From assembly GCA_937139475.1 (NCBI GenBank), contig CAKZQF010000194.1, positions 1-38,796 of the forward strand: DNA of 38,796 nucleotides, read 5' to 3'. Source of the stretch: an uncultured Gammaproteobacteria bacterium (lineage in GTDB: Bacteria; Pseudomonadota; Gammaproteobacteria; Enterobacterales; Psychrobiaceae). The position numbers and the translations under genes are program-made. How positions within the stretch are numbered: the stretch's first letter is position 1; every line of letters starts with the position of its first letter. Positions 15,527 through 25,021 of this stretch are shown one piece after another. A model generated the notes under the pieces. The model was not told the origin of the DNA. It saw only the letters and a program-made list of their open reading frames with translations, and made no database searches.

Positions 15527-16740
15527 TTATCAACCTCCTTCATTACCGGATCGAGTGAACCAATCATGGCAATCACATCCGCCAGATATTTCATATTGGT
15601 GGTACGTTCCGTGAGCGCCTGCAGGTTGACAAAAGATGGGGCCCTGATTTTGAGCCTGAATGGTTTTTCTGTACCATCGCTGATGATGTAAAAACCAAGC
15701 TCACCCTTAGGGGCCTCGATAGCGGAATATACTTCGCCCTTGGGCACCTTAAAGCCCTCTGCGGCGAGTTTAAAATGATGGATGTGGGTTTCCATGGAGT
15801 GGGCGAGCAGGTCTTTATCGACCGGAAAAGCGATCTTTGGATCATCGATTAGAAACGGACCAGGCTGCATTTGAGCGACACATTGGCGGATCATTTTTAG
15901 ACTTTCGCGCATTTCGTCAACCCGGCATTTCCAACGGTCATAACAATCACCGTCGGTGCGTACGATAACGTCGAAATCAAGTCTGTCATAAATTTCGTAA
16001 GGGGCATCCCGGCGAATATCCCAATCGATACCGGAGGCTCTGAGGCATGGGCCACTGAGGCCCAGGGCTATTGCATCTTCACCGCTGATGTTGCCGACAT
16101 TTTCCACCCGCGCGAGAAATACTCGGTTGTTTTCCAGCAGACGCTCATAATCATAAATGCGGTTCTCAAAGATATTGCAAAACTCAATAATACGCTCAAC
16201 GCATCCCGATGGTAGGTCTTCTCTCACGCCGCCAACGCGACAGTACGAAGTATGCATGCGTGCGCCGCTGATCATCTCCATCAGGTCCATCACCATTTCC
16301 CTGTCACGCATCGTATAGAGTAAGCTCGTCATCGCCCCTACGTCCATCGGCAGCGCGCCGGTGATCAGCAAGTGCCCGGAGATGCGCGATAACTCAGCCA
16401 TTAATACGCGAATATACTGCGCCCGTTCCGGTGCCTGAATATCTAGCAACTTTTCCACCGCCAGTGCATAGCCCAAGTTGTTGGAGGGCTGGCAAAGGTA
16501 ATCCAACCGATCGGTGAGCGGAAAGATCTGAGTATAAGTGAAGCTTTCACATAGCTTTTCGGTCCCTCTGTGCAGTAGGCCGATATGTGGCTCAATGCGT
16601 TTAACGATTTCACCATCCATCTGTAAAAGCAGACGTAATACGCCATGAGTACTGGGATGCTGTGGCCCGAGATTCATTAATACTTCGCGGCTTAGCCCGT
16701 GCTCCTGGTTACTTTCTGAAATGACGTTGACATCGGTCAT
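15523..16740 (-). CDS. nuoD: NADH-quinone oxidoreductase subunit D
   Basis: This 405-aa, 49-kDa-type subunit lines the quinone-binding site together with NuoB. It has the N-terminal PQHPSTHGVLRLLLQMDGE motif and the HIGLLHRGTEKL motif. Its C-terminus ends in the family-typical D-P-V-M-x-E-V-D-K. It is a separate gene, not the NuoCD fusion of E. coli. ATGA overlaps on both sides show tight translational coupling. Confidence 0.97.
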   Translation of the reverse strand: MTDVNVISESNQEHGLSREVLMNLGPQHPSTHGVLRLLLQMDGEIVKRIEPHIGLLHRGTEKLCESFTYTQIFPLTDRLDYLCQPSNNLGYALAVEKLLDIQAPERAQYIRVLMAELSRISGHLLITGALPMDVGAMTSLLYTMRDREMVMDLMEMISGARMHTSYCRVGGVREDLPSGCVERIIEFCNIFENRIYDYERLLENNRVFLARVENVGNISGEDAIALGLSGPCLRASGIDWDIRRDAPYEIYDRLDFDVIVRTDGDCYDRWKCRVDEMRESLKMIRQCVAQMQPGPFLIDDPKIAFPVDKDLLAHSMETHIHHFKLAAEGFKVPKGEVYSAIEAPKGELGFYIISDGTEKPFRLKIRAPSFVNLQALTERTTNMKYLADVIAMIGSLDPVMKEVDK

Positions 16741-17261
16741 AGAATATCCCCGATCGTATGCTTCTGGCTTGATGCTTTCTCTTCGCCAAACGGGTTGTAT
16801 TTATCTTTGTAACCCCGCAGTGGGTAATTCCGGCGCATTGGCCAGCCCTCAAACTCTTGCCACATGTAAATTCTGCGTAAGTCAGGATGCCCCTCGAAGA
16901 CAATGCCAAACATGTCAAAGGCTTCCCGTTCATGCCAGTTGGCGGTGGTCCAGATATGGGTTATTGTTGGCGCCTTTGGCGGATCATCTAGCGGACATTT
17001 GATGCGCAAACGCCAGCCAAGGTCAATGGAATAAAGGTGATAAACCAGCTGATAGCGTGGCAGACTCGGGTAAAAATCAACACCGCAAATATCCGCCATA
17101 AAATTAAATTTAAACGCGTCGTCGTCGCGCAGGAACAAACACAGTGCGACCAGAACGGCTGGCGGGACCACTACGCAAGGCATATCAGTAACTGTTGGAT
17201 CGGTGCTGACTTGTCCGCTGAAATTATCGATGATTTTTTCAAGTGGGAACTGACCGGGCAT
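16737..17261 (-). CDS. nuoC: NADH-quinone oxidoreductase subunit C
   Basis: This 174-aa, 30-kDa-type structural subunit has the conserved block WHEREAFDMFGIVFEGHPDL, followed by RRIYMWQEFEGWPMRRNYPL near the C-terminus. It carries no cofactor and connects NuoD with the peripheral arm. It is separate from nuoD and overlaps it by ATGA. It starts 2 bases after the nuoB stop. Confidence 0.96.
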   Translation of the reverse strand: MPGQFPLEKIIDNFSGQVSTDPTVTDMPCVVVPPAVLVALCLFLRDDDAFKFNFMADICGVDFYPSLPRYQLVYHLYSIDLGWRLRIKCPLDDPPKAPTITHIWTTANWHEREAFDMFGIVFEGHPDLRRIYMWQEFEGWPMRRNYPLRGYKDKYNPFGEEKASSQKHTIGDIL

Positions 17262-17263
17262 GA

Positions 17264-17782
17264 TTATACTTCCTCTTTCATCGAGGGAGATTGTGGCAAG
17301 GAGTCGGTTTTCCGCTGCTTACGGCTTTTGGTAATTTTTTCCTGAAGTAGCACAATGCCATGTAATAGGGCATCAGGACGAGGTGGGCAACCCGCCACGT
17401 TTACATCAACGGGTACAAAAAGGTCAGAGCCTTGCACCACCGAATAAGTATTATAAACGCCGCCTGAAATGGCACAGGTTCCCATTGCAATCACATATCT
17501 GGGTTCTGGCATCTGGTCATAAAGACGTCTGATAATGGGCGCCATTTTTTTGGTCACCGTACCGGCGATGATCATTACGTCTGACTGTCGTGGCGAGGCG
17601 CGAAAAACCACGCCAAAGCGATCAAGGTCATATCTGGCACATCCCGCCGCGATCATTTCAATGGCACAACAGGCTATGCCAAAAGTTTCCGGCCACAGTG
17701 AAGATTTCCGGCTCCAGTTCATAATGTTCTCTGACGTAGTAAAGAGTACATTATCTTTGTATCGGTCTGTTAGGTTTCCCAT
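17264..17782 (-). CDS. nuoB: NADH-quinone oxidoreductase subunit B
   Basis: This 172-aa subunit holds the N2 [4Fe-4S] cluster, the last in the chain to quinone. Its ligands are the tandem C38-C39, C103 (GTCAISGG) and C132 (AGCPPRPD). Length is normal. The start overlaps the 3' end of nuoA by 13 bases. Confidence 0.97.
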   Translation of the reverse strand: MGNLTDRYKDNVLFTTSENIMNWSRKSSLWPETFGIACCAIEMIAAGCARYDLDRFGVVFRASPRQSDVMIIAGTVTKKMAPIIRRLYDQMPEPRYVIAMGTCAISGGVYNTYSVVQGSDLFVPVDVNVAGCPPRPDALLHGIVLLQEKITKSRKQRKTDSLPQSPSMKEEV

Positions 17783-18132
17783 TCTAAAGCTCCTTTCATC
17801 CAGGCATAAACAAACCCAACCAAAAGCATCACAATAAAAACAAACATTTCGATATAACCAAATAAGCCGAGGTCAGTTAGCACCATCGCCCAGGGGAAAA
17901 GAAACATGGTTTCAACATCAAAGACAACAAAGAGGATGGCGATTACGAAATACTGCACCTTAAATAGTCCGGCCGAGGCTTCTCCTACATGGTCAATGCC
18001 ACATTCATAAGGCCTATTCTTTTCCGGATAGGGATTATCTTTCCGAAGCAGGCGGGAAAGGGTCAGGATAAATACCGCCAGTGTGATCACAACCGCGACC
18101 ATCAAAAATACCGGCAAAAAATCAATAGGCAT
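17770..18132 (-). CDS. nuoA: NADH-quinone oxidoreductase subunit A
   Basis: This is a 120-aa membrane subunit with three helices. The conserved loop has the [11 protein letters not shown] motif (quinone-site Cys loop), followed by [25 protein letters not shown] chose the ATG at 18132 because GGAGG lies 8 bases upstream and the protein then has family length. A longer frame from 18231 would add 33 non-homologous residues overlapping nuoN. In this operon nuoA is internal, after nuoN, not the first gene as usual. Confidence 0.95.
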   Translation of the reverse strand: MPIDFLPVFLMVAVVITLAVFILTLSRLLRKDNPYPEKNRPYECGIDHVGEASAGLFKVQYFVIAILFVVFDVETMFLFPWAMVLTDLGLFGYIEMFVFIVMLLVGFVYAWMKGALEWET

Positions 18133-18208
18133 CTGCAGTACCTCCTTCACCAGAGCCAGAACCACATTATCCTTAATAATAGTCTTCTTTTTGTCTTTTA
18201 GCCAAAAC

Positions 18209-19678
18209 CTAGCGCAGTGACCCAGCGGCAAATTCGAGGAACCAGCTCGGGAACAATCCGGCCATCAGCGTTCCGGCTGTGGCAATCAGCAACACTGTCA
18301 GTATGGGCAAAGTAATATGTATTTTTGCCGATCCCGTCGCTGGTTCCATATACATCAACATAATGATGCGAATGTAAAACCAGGCGGCGACGGCACTCAA
18401 CAGCACAGCGATCACAGCGAGCACAATATAGCCCTGATCCACTAGGGCTGTGAGCACATAAAATTTGGCAAAAAATCCACCCGTAGGGGGAATACCTGCT
18501 AAAGAAAATAAGAACAGTAGACTCATAAAAGCAAGGCCCGCGTGATTTTTGGCCAGACCAGAAAAGTCCTCGATTGGCTCACTCAGGAGCACACCTTTGT
18601 TTAACAGAATGATGATGGCAAAAATGCCAAGGGTCATAAATGTATAAATCAGCAGATAAAGCATCATGCTACTTATCCCCTCTTTGCTACCAGCGACCAG
18701 CCCCAGCATTAAAAAACCGGCGTGGGCGATGCTGGAATAAGCTAGCATGCGTTTGATATTTTTTTGTACCAGTGCCACAAAACTGCCTAAAGCCATGGTC
18801 AGCACCGCAATACCGGCCATATTCAAAACCCAAATCGGCTGTAGTAAGGCAAGGTCCTGCATGAAGATGCGAATAATGACCGCAAAAGCGGCTGCTTTGG
18901 GGGCTACCGACATAAAGGCAGTGATAGGAGATGGCGCGCCTTCATAGATATCTGGTACCCACATATGGAAGGGAACGGCTCCCACTTTAAAGAGCAGACC
19001 GACCAGCATAAAGAGGGTGGCGAGGATCAACATCGGATCGGACATTTCTAGGGTTAGTAGCGCAGTCTTCATTTCATTGAGATTAGTGGTACCAGTCAAA
19101 CCATAAAATAATGACATGCCATAAAGCATAATAGCGGACGAGAAAGCGCCAACAATGATGTATTTTAAAGAAGCTTCGTTTGATCTAGTGTTCGCTTTTA
19201 GGAAACCGGTTAACACATAAATGGATAAGGCTTGCAGTTCGAGGCCGATATAGATAAGTAGAAGATCGGTGGCTGATACCATGATCATGGTGCCTACTAG
19301 TGCAAATAGCAGCAAGGCATAATATTCCCCCTGGACCACCGCTTCCTTGATTAAATATTGCCCCGACATAAGCACCGTTAACGCGGTACCGAGATAAAGT
19401 ATCATTTTAAAATAAGTGGAAAAATCATCGATCACAAACATATCTGCATAAGCCGTTTGCGGGTAATCACCAAGGAAATAACTCATTGTGGCTGCCAGTA
19501 TAATCATTAACACACAAAGCGCAGATAGGAGCTGATTCTGGCGTTGATGTGGCACCAACGATAGCATTAACGCTGCACAGGCACCGATGATAATGATAAT
19601 TTCTGGCCCGGTAGCCAGTACCGACTGAGCGACAGCAGCCAGATCAATTGTTGTTGATTCAACAGGGAGCCCGTTCAT
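18209..19678 (-). CDS. nuoN: NADH-quinone oxidoreductase subunit N
   Basis: This 489-aa antiporter-like membrane subunit has about 14 helices. The conserved block LLFKVGAVPFHMWVPDIYEGAP carries the TM7 lysine, followed by MSVAPKAAAF with the TM8 lysine. It sits next to NuoK in the membrane arm. It overlaps nuoM by ATGA and lies 76 bp upstream of nuoA, the junction where the usual gene order has been rearranged. Confidence 0.97.
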   Translation of the reverse strand: MNGLPVESTTIDLAAVAQSVLATGPEIIIIIGACAALMLSLVPHQRQNQLLSALCVLMIILAATMSYFLGDYPQTAYADMFVIDDFSTYFKMILYLGTALTVLMSGQYLIKEAVVQGEYYALLLFALVGTMIMVSATDLLLIYIGLELQALSIYVLTGFLKANTRSNEASLKYIIVGAFSSAIMLYGMSLFYGLTGTTNLNEMKTALLTLEMSDPMLILATLFMLVGLLFKVGAVPFHMWVPDIYEGAPSPITAFMSVAPKAAAFAVIIRIFMQDLALLQPIWVLNMAGIAVLTMALGSFVALVQKNIKRMLAYSSIAHAGFLMLGLVAGSKEGISSMMLYLLIYTFMTLGIFAIIILLNKGVLLSEPIEDFSGLAKNHAGLAFMSLLFLFSLAGIPPTGGFFAKFYVLTALVDQGYIVLAVIAVLLSAVAAWFYIRIIMLMYMEPATGSAKIHITLPILTVLLIATAGTLMAGLFPSWFLEFAAGSLR

Positions 19679-21162
19679 AATCCCGCCCCCAGTGTCTGTT
19701 CAAGCAGGTTTGTTAAAGTCGGTCTAAGAATATTGAGGAAGGGTTTGGGGTAAAGCCCAAACCAGAAAACAAAAATCAGCAGCGGCAGTGCACAACAGAG
19801 CTCTCGTTTGTTGAGATCCCATACCTTTGCTGCGCCAGGAATACGAATCGGCCCCAGTAACATCTGACGATAAAGCCCTAAGAGGTAGGCTGCGGCGATT
19901 AAAGCACCCAAAACGCCGGCACTGGCGGCCCAGTTATTGACGCCAAAGGTCCCCGATAGTACCAGTATCTCGCCTACAAATCCGTTGGTACCGGGTACTG
20001 CCATGGAAGCCAATAGGAAGATCGACAGGAATATGCCGTACAATGGCATGGCTTTGATCATCCCACCATAGGCAGGGATATCCCGGGAATGCGTACGCTC
20101 ATAAACCAGCCCAATAAATAAAAACAGAGCTCCGGTGGTTATGCCATGATTAAACATCTGTAGTACTGCACCAGTTATTCCGTTTGAGGTGAAAGTGAAT
20201 AGCCCCAAGGTGATAAATCCCATATGGCTGATACTGGAATAAGCGATTAATTTTTTTATGTCTTTTTGTGCCAGCGCGAGCAGCCCGCCATAAACAATGG
20301 CAACGGCCGATAGAATCTGCATTAGCTCAGCAAAATAATGTGATGCATCGGGTAAGATTGGCAATGAGAAGCGAATAAAACCGTACGCCCCCATTTTTAG
20401 CAGTACGCCAGCGAGAATAATACTGCCAGCGGTGGGGGCTTGCACGTGGGCATCCGGTAGCCAGGTATGCATTGGCACCATGGGTACCTTGACTGCAAAA
20501 GCAATCAGGAAAGAGACAAAAACCCATTTCTGAAGGTTTAATTCATAGGAGATATCCATTAGCGCTAATATATCGAAGGTGCGCCCACCTTCGAAATAAA
20601 GCACTAATATCCCAACTAAAAAAAGCAGACTGCCAGCGAGGGTATAAAGAAAAAATTTAAATGCCGCATAGATACGGTTATTGCCGCCCCAAATCCCTAT
20701 TATCAAGTACATAGGCACCAGCATCGCTTCCCAAAATACATAAAACAAGAATAGGTCAAGGGCGCAAAAAACGCCGAGCATTAGGCTCTGAATCGCCAGC
20801 AGGCAGGCCATAAATTCTTTCAGTCGTTTAGCAATGGCGTTCCAGGAAGCTAATACACAGATCCAGCCGAGCAGGGCAGTTAAGAAAAGAAATAGAACAC
20901 TGACCCCGTCAATTCCTAATTTATAGCTTATACCCAGAGACGGCACCCAGGACCTGCTCTCCACAAATTGCATCTGTGCGGTGCTATTATCAAAACTGAC
21001 CAGTAGCAAAGTGGCAATGAGGAAGTCGATCATTAATATGGAAAAAGTAAACCAGCGCACTGCATGATTACTAGGCAGGAACGGCACAAATAGCACCGCG
21101 ATTGCCGGCAGGAATATTAATATGCTTAACACTGGTAGCTCTGTTATAAAAGAGATCGTCAT
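19675..21162 (-). CDS. nuoM: NADH-quinone oxidoreductase subunit M
   Basis: This 495-aa antiporter-like pump subunit has the key residues E145 (YVFWEAM), K225 (FAVKVPMVPMHTWLPDAH) and K256 (LLKMGAY). It is a canonical NuoM. It starts within the stop of the upstream NuoL-like gene (TGATG). Confidence 0.97.
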   Translation of the reverse strand: MTISFITELPVLSILIFLPAIAVLFVPFLPSNHAVRWFTFSILMIDFLIATLLLVSFDNSTAQMQFVESRSWVPSLGISYKLGIDGVSVLFLFLTALLGWICVLASWNAIAKRLKEFMACLLAIQSLMLGVFCALDLFLFYVFWEAMLVPMYLIIGIWGGNNRIYAAFKFFLYTLAGSLLFLVGILVLYFEGGRTFDILALMDISYELNLQKWVFVSFLIAFAVKVPMVPMHTWLPDAHVQAPTAGSIILAGVLLKMGAYGFIRFSLPILPDASHYFAELMQILSAVAIVYGGLLALAQKDIKKLIAYSSISHMGFITLGLFTFTSNGITGAVLQMFNHGITTGALFLFIGLVYERTHSRDIPAYGGMIKAMPLYGIFLSIFLLASMAVPGTNGFVGEILVLSGTFGVNNWAASAGVLGALIAAAYLLGLYRQMLLGPIRIPGAAKVWDLNKRELCCALPLLIFVFWFGLYPKPFLNILRPTLTNLLEQTLGAGL

Positions 21163-22946
21163 CAGAGGACTCCCTCAACAAGCACATAAACTGCAATGAC
21201 CAAAAACAAGCCAATAGCCATAGCAAGGATATAGTGAGAAACAATGCCGGTTTGAAGACGCCGCAGCAGCCTACCGCCTTTCATTGCACTTTTGGCCACC
21301 CCATTGACCGCTCCGTCGACAACGTGAGTGTCGATTGTCTGGCTGTGTTTTGACAACCGGTGAAGCGTATTAAGCCCCAGGCCATCGGCAAGGGTAACAA
21401 TTGTTTTCTCCCATAGCGCAACGGGTTTATTGGCCAGCCACATAAAGACAGTGGCTCCGCGACGATAAAACCAGTCGGTGTCAATAGTGACGGTATTCTC
21501 TGGATCGAGGTATTTAAGTAAGAGCACAAAAGCCAGCAAAGTAAACATAAGTATGCCGAGACTTTCAGTGACATGTACACCGGTGTAGGGTTCAAAATCA
21601 ACGGCATAGGGCAAGATGTTATAAAGCGGGCCTGGAAAGATACCAATGGCAATACAAAAGAAGGCTGCAATGCCCATGGCGAGCAGCATATTGATTGGTG
21701 GTTCTTTAGGTCGCAGGCCGCTATCTTTACCAAAAAACATATAATAAGGCAGCTTAAGCCCGGTATGCAGGAATGTCCCCGAAGAAGCCAACATCAGTAA
21801 AAGTGCAACAGTGGCATGATGATCTCCTGCTGCCGCTGCGACGACCATGCTTTTGGAAACGAAGCCACTAAATAGTGGGAAGGCCGAGATGGCGAAAGCA
21901 CCAATCATATAAAGCGCTACGGTCCAGGGCATGGTACGGTAAATGCCACCAAGTTCGGTAAGTTTACGTTTGCCCGTCATATGGATAACAGCACCGGCTC
22001 CCATAAATAATAGACCTTTATAGAGGATATGGGCGAAGGCGTGTGATGAAGCACCATTGAGGGCCATTTCCGTACCTATGCCAACCCCCGCGACCATATA
22101 CCCGACCTGACTGACGATATGATAGCCAAGCAGCCGTCGGCAATCATTTTCCAACACAGCGAATACGACCCCGTAAAGCGCCATAAAAACCCCAAAGCCA
22201 ATCAGGACTTCTGCACCGGGGTAGGTGCGAATCAGAACATAAACCGCTGTTTTGGTGGTAAAAGCGCTTAAAAACACTGCGCCAGTTACCGTTGCCTCCG
22301 GGTAGGCGTCGGTGAGCCAGGCATTTAACGGTGGCACCGCGGCATTTAACATAAAGGCTATTAGAATTAGCGTATAGGCTATGCCGCCTTCTTGTGCTCC
22401 GTCTATTGCTCCAAACAAGTAAGAACCGGTATCAAGACCGTGGAGCACAATACCACCAAGGAGCATGACGCCACCGGCTATATGGACCATAAGGTAACGA
22501 AATCCAGCTTTCACGGCTGGTTCCTTTCTGCTTGCAAAAACCAGGTAAGCCGAGGCAAAGGCCATAATTTCCCAGCCAGCTAACAGGGTGAACCAGTCAC
22601 CGGCAAAGACCACCAGAAATGCACTGCCCATGTAAAGAAACGCCGCTACTCTTTGACCAGTATCGCTAATATGTAGGCTATAAATATTGCCGACTAGCGC
22701 CATAATGGCAAAAACCCAACCAAAAACCATGCTGAGTTTGTCTACTTTGAAGATGGCTAAGGAGACACCGGCAAAATCAATTTCGCCAAAGGTGCCTGCT
22801 TCTATCTGGGTCATACAAAATAGCACTAAGATGGGAATCAATAGTGAATAGGCTTTTTGGCTAATGCCTTTAAACAGCGGGAGTACTAACCCGCCGAGGA
22901 TCAGTAGGAGCGCTGGCATCATGGAGAAGGAAAACCATTCAATCAT
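21162..22946 (-). CDS. NuoL-like antiporter subunit with lateral helix (MrpD-type core)
   Basis: This 594-aa membrane protein has a Proton_antipo_M core (about 110-430) that reads more like Na+/H+ antiporter subunit D than classical NuoL. Its C-terminal tail from about residue 489 is NuoL-like, with an amphipathic segment, a DGAVNGVAKSAMKGG block, RRLQTG and a final membrane helix (about 567-592). This is the layout of the lateral helix that braces the membrane arm. The TM5 Glu (E126) and TM8 Lys (K232) are present. The TM7 lysine is Asn201 (LNAAVPPLNAWL), and the following conserved His is also Asn. It replaces nuoL by position. It overlaps the 84-aa gene start-to-stop by 8 bases. It is probably the distal subunit of the membrane arm. 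Confidence 0.85.
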   Translation of the reverse strand: MIEWFSFSMMPALLLILGGLVLPLFKGISQKAYSLLIPILVLFCMTQIEAGTFGEIDFAGVSLAIFKVDKLSMVFGWVFAIMALVGNIYSLHISDTGQRVAAFLYMGSAFLVVFAGDWFTLLAGWEIMAFASAYLVFASRKEPAVKAGFRYLMVHIAGGVMLLGGIVLHGLDTGSYLFGAIDGAQEGGIAYTLILIAFMLNAAVPPLNAWLTDAYPEATVTGAVFLSAFTTKTAVYVLIRTYPGAEVLIGFGVFMALYGVVFAVLENDCRRLLGYHIVSQVGYMVAGVGIGTEMALNGASSHAFAHILYKGLLFMGAGAVIHMTGKRKLTELGGIYRTMPWTVALYMIGAFAISAFPLFSGFVSKSMVVAAAAGDHHATVALLLMLASSGTFLHTGLKLPYYMFFGKDSGLRPKEPPINMLLAMGIAAFFCIAIGIFPGPLYNILPYAVDFEPYTGVHVTESLGILMFTLLAFVLLLKYLDPENTVTIDTDWFYRRGATVFMWLANKPVALWEKTIVTLADGLGLNTLHRLSKHSQTIDTHVVDGAVNGVAKSAMKGGRLLRRLQTGIVSHYILAMAIGLFLVIAVYVLVEGVL

Positions 22947-23193
22947 AAAAGTCCTCCTTTTTCATCAGGCCGCCTTTTTTACCGATGAATTTGCTGACAA
23001 ATATGATCAAGGCACAGGCGAAAAATCCGAATAACGCTCCCCAGCCGGGAATCGCGTCCCAGAAGTTATGAATGTAAGGTCTATCAACCATAAAGTCAGC
23101 GATGATGATGATTATCAAAATAACAATTAGCAGGCGCCAGCGTATCGTTGTATATTTTTTATCGCCAAAAAAGTTGACTAGTTTTCCTATCAT
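22939..23193 (-). CDS. Small two-helix membrane protein between antiporter subunits
   Basis: This 84-aa protein has two predicted membrane helices, LLIVILIIIIIADFMV (about 21-36) and ALFGFFACALIIFVSKFIG (about 53-71), and basic/acidic ends. It overlaps its neighbours on both sides: ATGA with the MrpD-like gene upstream and 8 bases with the NuoL-like gene downstream. It is therefore made in step with them. It is not a recognised complex I subunit. It is probably an accessory subunit joining the two antiporter proteins; that role is inferred from position. Confidence 0.8.
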   Translation of the reverse strand: MIGKLVNFFGDKKYTTIRWRLLIVILIIIIIADFMVDRPYIHNFWDAIPGWGALFGFFACALIIFVSKFIGKKGGLMKKEDFYD

Positions 23194-24716
23194 GGCATCT
23201 TTTCTCCCGTAACAAGCGATCCCACGACAAACTCTTGTTCAACCAGATTGTTGGCAAGGTCTAAGAAGTAATCTGGATTTAGTCCCAGTATGAGTGACAA
23301 TAGTGCGGTGATCAGTAGGGGCACAGCTATCATTGGGGTTTCCCGAATCTCATTGGCTGCTACGAGAGACTTATCTGGTGGCGTTTTCTCAGACTCAAAA
23401 AATGCGCGATAGCTGACCGGAAGAAAATAAGCTGCATTGAGCAAAGTGCTGACCAGAAGCACCGCAAGTAGTGCCATCTGGCCGGCGTCTACAGAGCCCA
23501 CTACCAGATACCATTTACTAATAAATCCGCCTGTCGGTGGTATGCCAATCATGCCCAGGGAGCCGATAAAAAAGGCGAGCATGGTTAGAGGTAGCCTTTT
23601 GCCGATTCCTGATAAGTCACTTATCTTTTTGCGCTGACTTGCACAGTAAATGGAGCCGGCACAGAAGAAGAGGGTAATTTTTGATAAGGCATGGGCGGCG
23701 ATATGGGCTATTCCACCTATCGCAGCCATAGGGGTCAGTAGCGCGGCACCTAAAATAATATAGGAGAGTTGGCTGACGGTGGAATAAGCCAGTCTTGCTT
23801 TCAAATCATCCCGGGTCAGTGCATAAATGGAGGCCGTGACTATAGTGAATGACACCAGATAAGCGGTGATGATGCCAAGGCCCAAGGTGCTCATCAGATT
23901 GACACCAAAAACATGGAAAATAACACGCAGTATGCAGAAAACTCCCATCTTGACTACGGCAACTGCATGGAGCAAGGCGCTGACCGGGGTAGGTGCTACC
24001 ATCGCCGCAGGCAACCAGGCGTGAAACGGCATAATGGCGGCTTTGGCAAACCCAAACAAATAACAGAAATAGACGATGGTTAATATGCCTGCAGAGGCAT
24101 CGACATTATTTAACAAGCCTTGTGGCATAAAGTCAAAACTGTCAGTTAACTGGTAAGTGAGTGCCAGTGCCGCCAGCAAAATAGATTTGGAAGCCCCGAC
24201 CAGATAGACGATATACCGTTTGCTGCCATTCCAGGATTCTTTATTTTCTTTGTGATAAACCAAAGGGTAAGTCACCAGACTGAGTACTTCGTAGAATATC
24301 ACCAGCGTAAACAGGTTGGCGGCAAATGCGCCACCTACTGCGGCAGATAATGAGACGGCAAAAGAGGCATAGAATCTTGTTTGGTTTTTCTCATTTTGGC
24401 TGCGCATGTAGCCGATGCAATAAATCGAGGCCAGTATCCACAATAGGCTGGACACCGTGGCAAATACCATCCCGAGGGCATCGACACGAAAAGCAAAATC
24501 AACGCCCGGAAGGACTTCAAATAAGACTAGGTCGATGGTGTTGCCTGCCAACACCATCGATGCCATTGAGATGACGATGAAGAACTTTATAACCGAGGCG
24601 ACAACCGATACCGCATCCCGTATGTTAGGGCGGTTATGCAGACACAGTATGATGCCTGCGGCAATCAGCGATACGGCTACAGCTAAAGCCGGTCTAATGG
24701 GCAATAGATATTCCAA
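23190..24716 (-). CDS. MrpD-like proton antiporter subunit, extra complex I pump
   Basis: This 508-aa membrane protein of the Proton_antipo_M family has about 14 helices. The full ion-pathway set is seen: E143 (FYEVLSL), K225 (FGFAKAAIMPFHAWLP) and K256 (AVVKMGVF), plus HALSK in a late helix. It lacks the NuoL C-terminal lateral helix, so it resembles MrpD or NuoM. It lies 2 bases after nuoK, where nuoL would normally start. It should act as an additional proton or sodium channel in the membrane arm. A stand-alone Mrp antiporter is less likely because MrpA, B, C, E, F and G are absent. Confidence 0.88.
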   Translation of the reverse strand: MEYLLPIRPALAVAVSLIAAGIILCLHNRPNIRDAVSVVASVIKFFIVISMASMVLAGNTIDLVLFEVLPGVDFAFRVDALGMVFATVSSLLWILASIYCIGYMRSQNEKNQTRFYASFAVSLSAAVGGAFAANLFTLVIFYEVLSLVTYPLVYHKENKESWNGSKRYIVYLVGASKSILLAALALTYQLTDSFDFMPQGLLNNVDASAGILTIVYFCYLFGFAKAAIMPFHAWLPAAMVAPTPVSALLHAVAVVKMGVFCILRVIFHVFGVNLMSTLGLGIITAYLVSFTIVTASIYALTRDDLKARLAYSTVSQLSYIILGAALLTPMAAIGGIAHIAAHALSKITLFFCAGSIYCASQRKKISDLSGIGKRLPLTMLAFFIGSLGMIGIPPTGGFISKWYLVVGSVDAGQMALLAVLLVSTLLNAAYFLPVSYRAFFESEKTPPDKSLVAANEIRETPMIAVPLLITALLSLILGLNPDYFLDLANNLVEQEFVVGSLVTGEKMP

Positions 24717-24718
24717 AT

Positions 24719-25021
24719 TTAGCCTTTCATTATTGTTAGGTTATCCACTTCCAGCGTATGTTTATTGCGTAACAAAGCAACCAGTATGCCTAGCGCAACG
24801 GCCACTTCTGCTGCGGTAATAGCAATAATAAAAATAGCCATGATTTGGCCGCGTGGATCATTCATTTCATACCCAAAGGCAATCAGGTTGATATTGACGC
24901 TGTTGAGCATTAGCTCCAGAGACATCAGCACGATTAAAACGTTACGCCGGAGCAATACGCCAGCTCCACCAATGATGAACAAAATGGCACCCAATATTAG
25001 ATACCAGGAGATGGGGATCAT
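24719..25021 (-). CDS. nuoK: NADH-quinone oxidoreductase subunit K
   Basis: This 100-aa subunit has three membrane helices and the two conserved glutamates (in [12 protein letters not shown] and [10 protein letters not shown]), which link the quinone site to the antiporter subunits. It overlaps nuoJ by ATGA. Confidence 0.96.
   Translation of the reverse strand: MIPISWYLILGAILFIIGGAGVLLRRNVLIVLMSLELMLNSVNINLIAFGYEMNDPRGQIMAIFIIAITAAEVAVALGILVALLRNKHTLEVDNLTIMKG

Noticed and set aside
23190..24716. Reading the MrpD-like gene as part of a stand-alone Mrp antiporter operon
   Set aside because: None of MrpA, B, C, E, F or G is present and the gene is embedded between nuoK and nuoM with overlapping ends.
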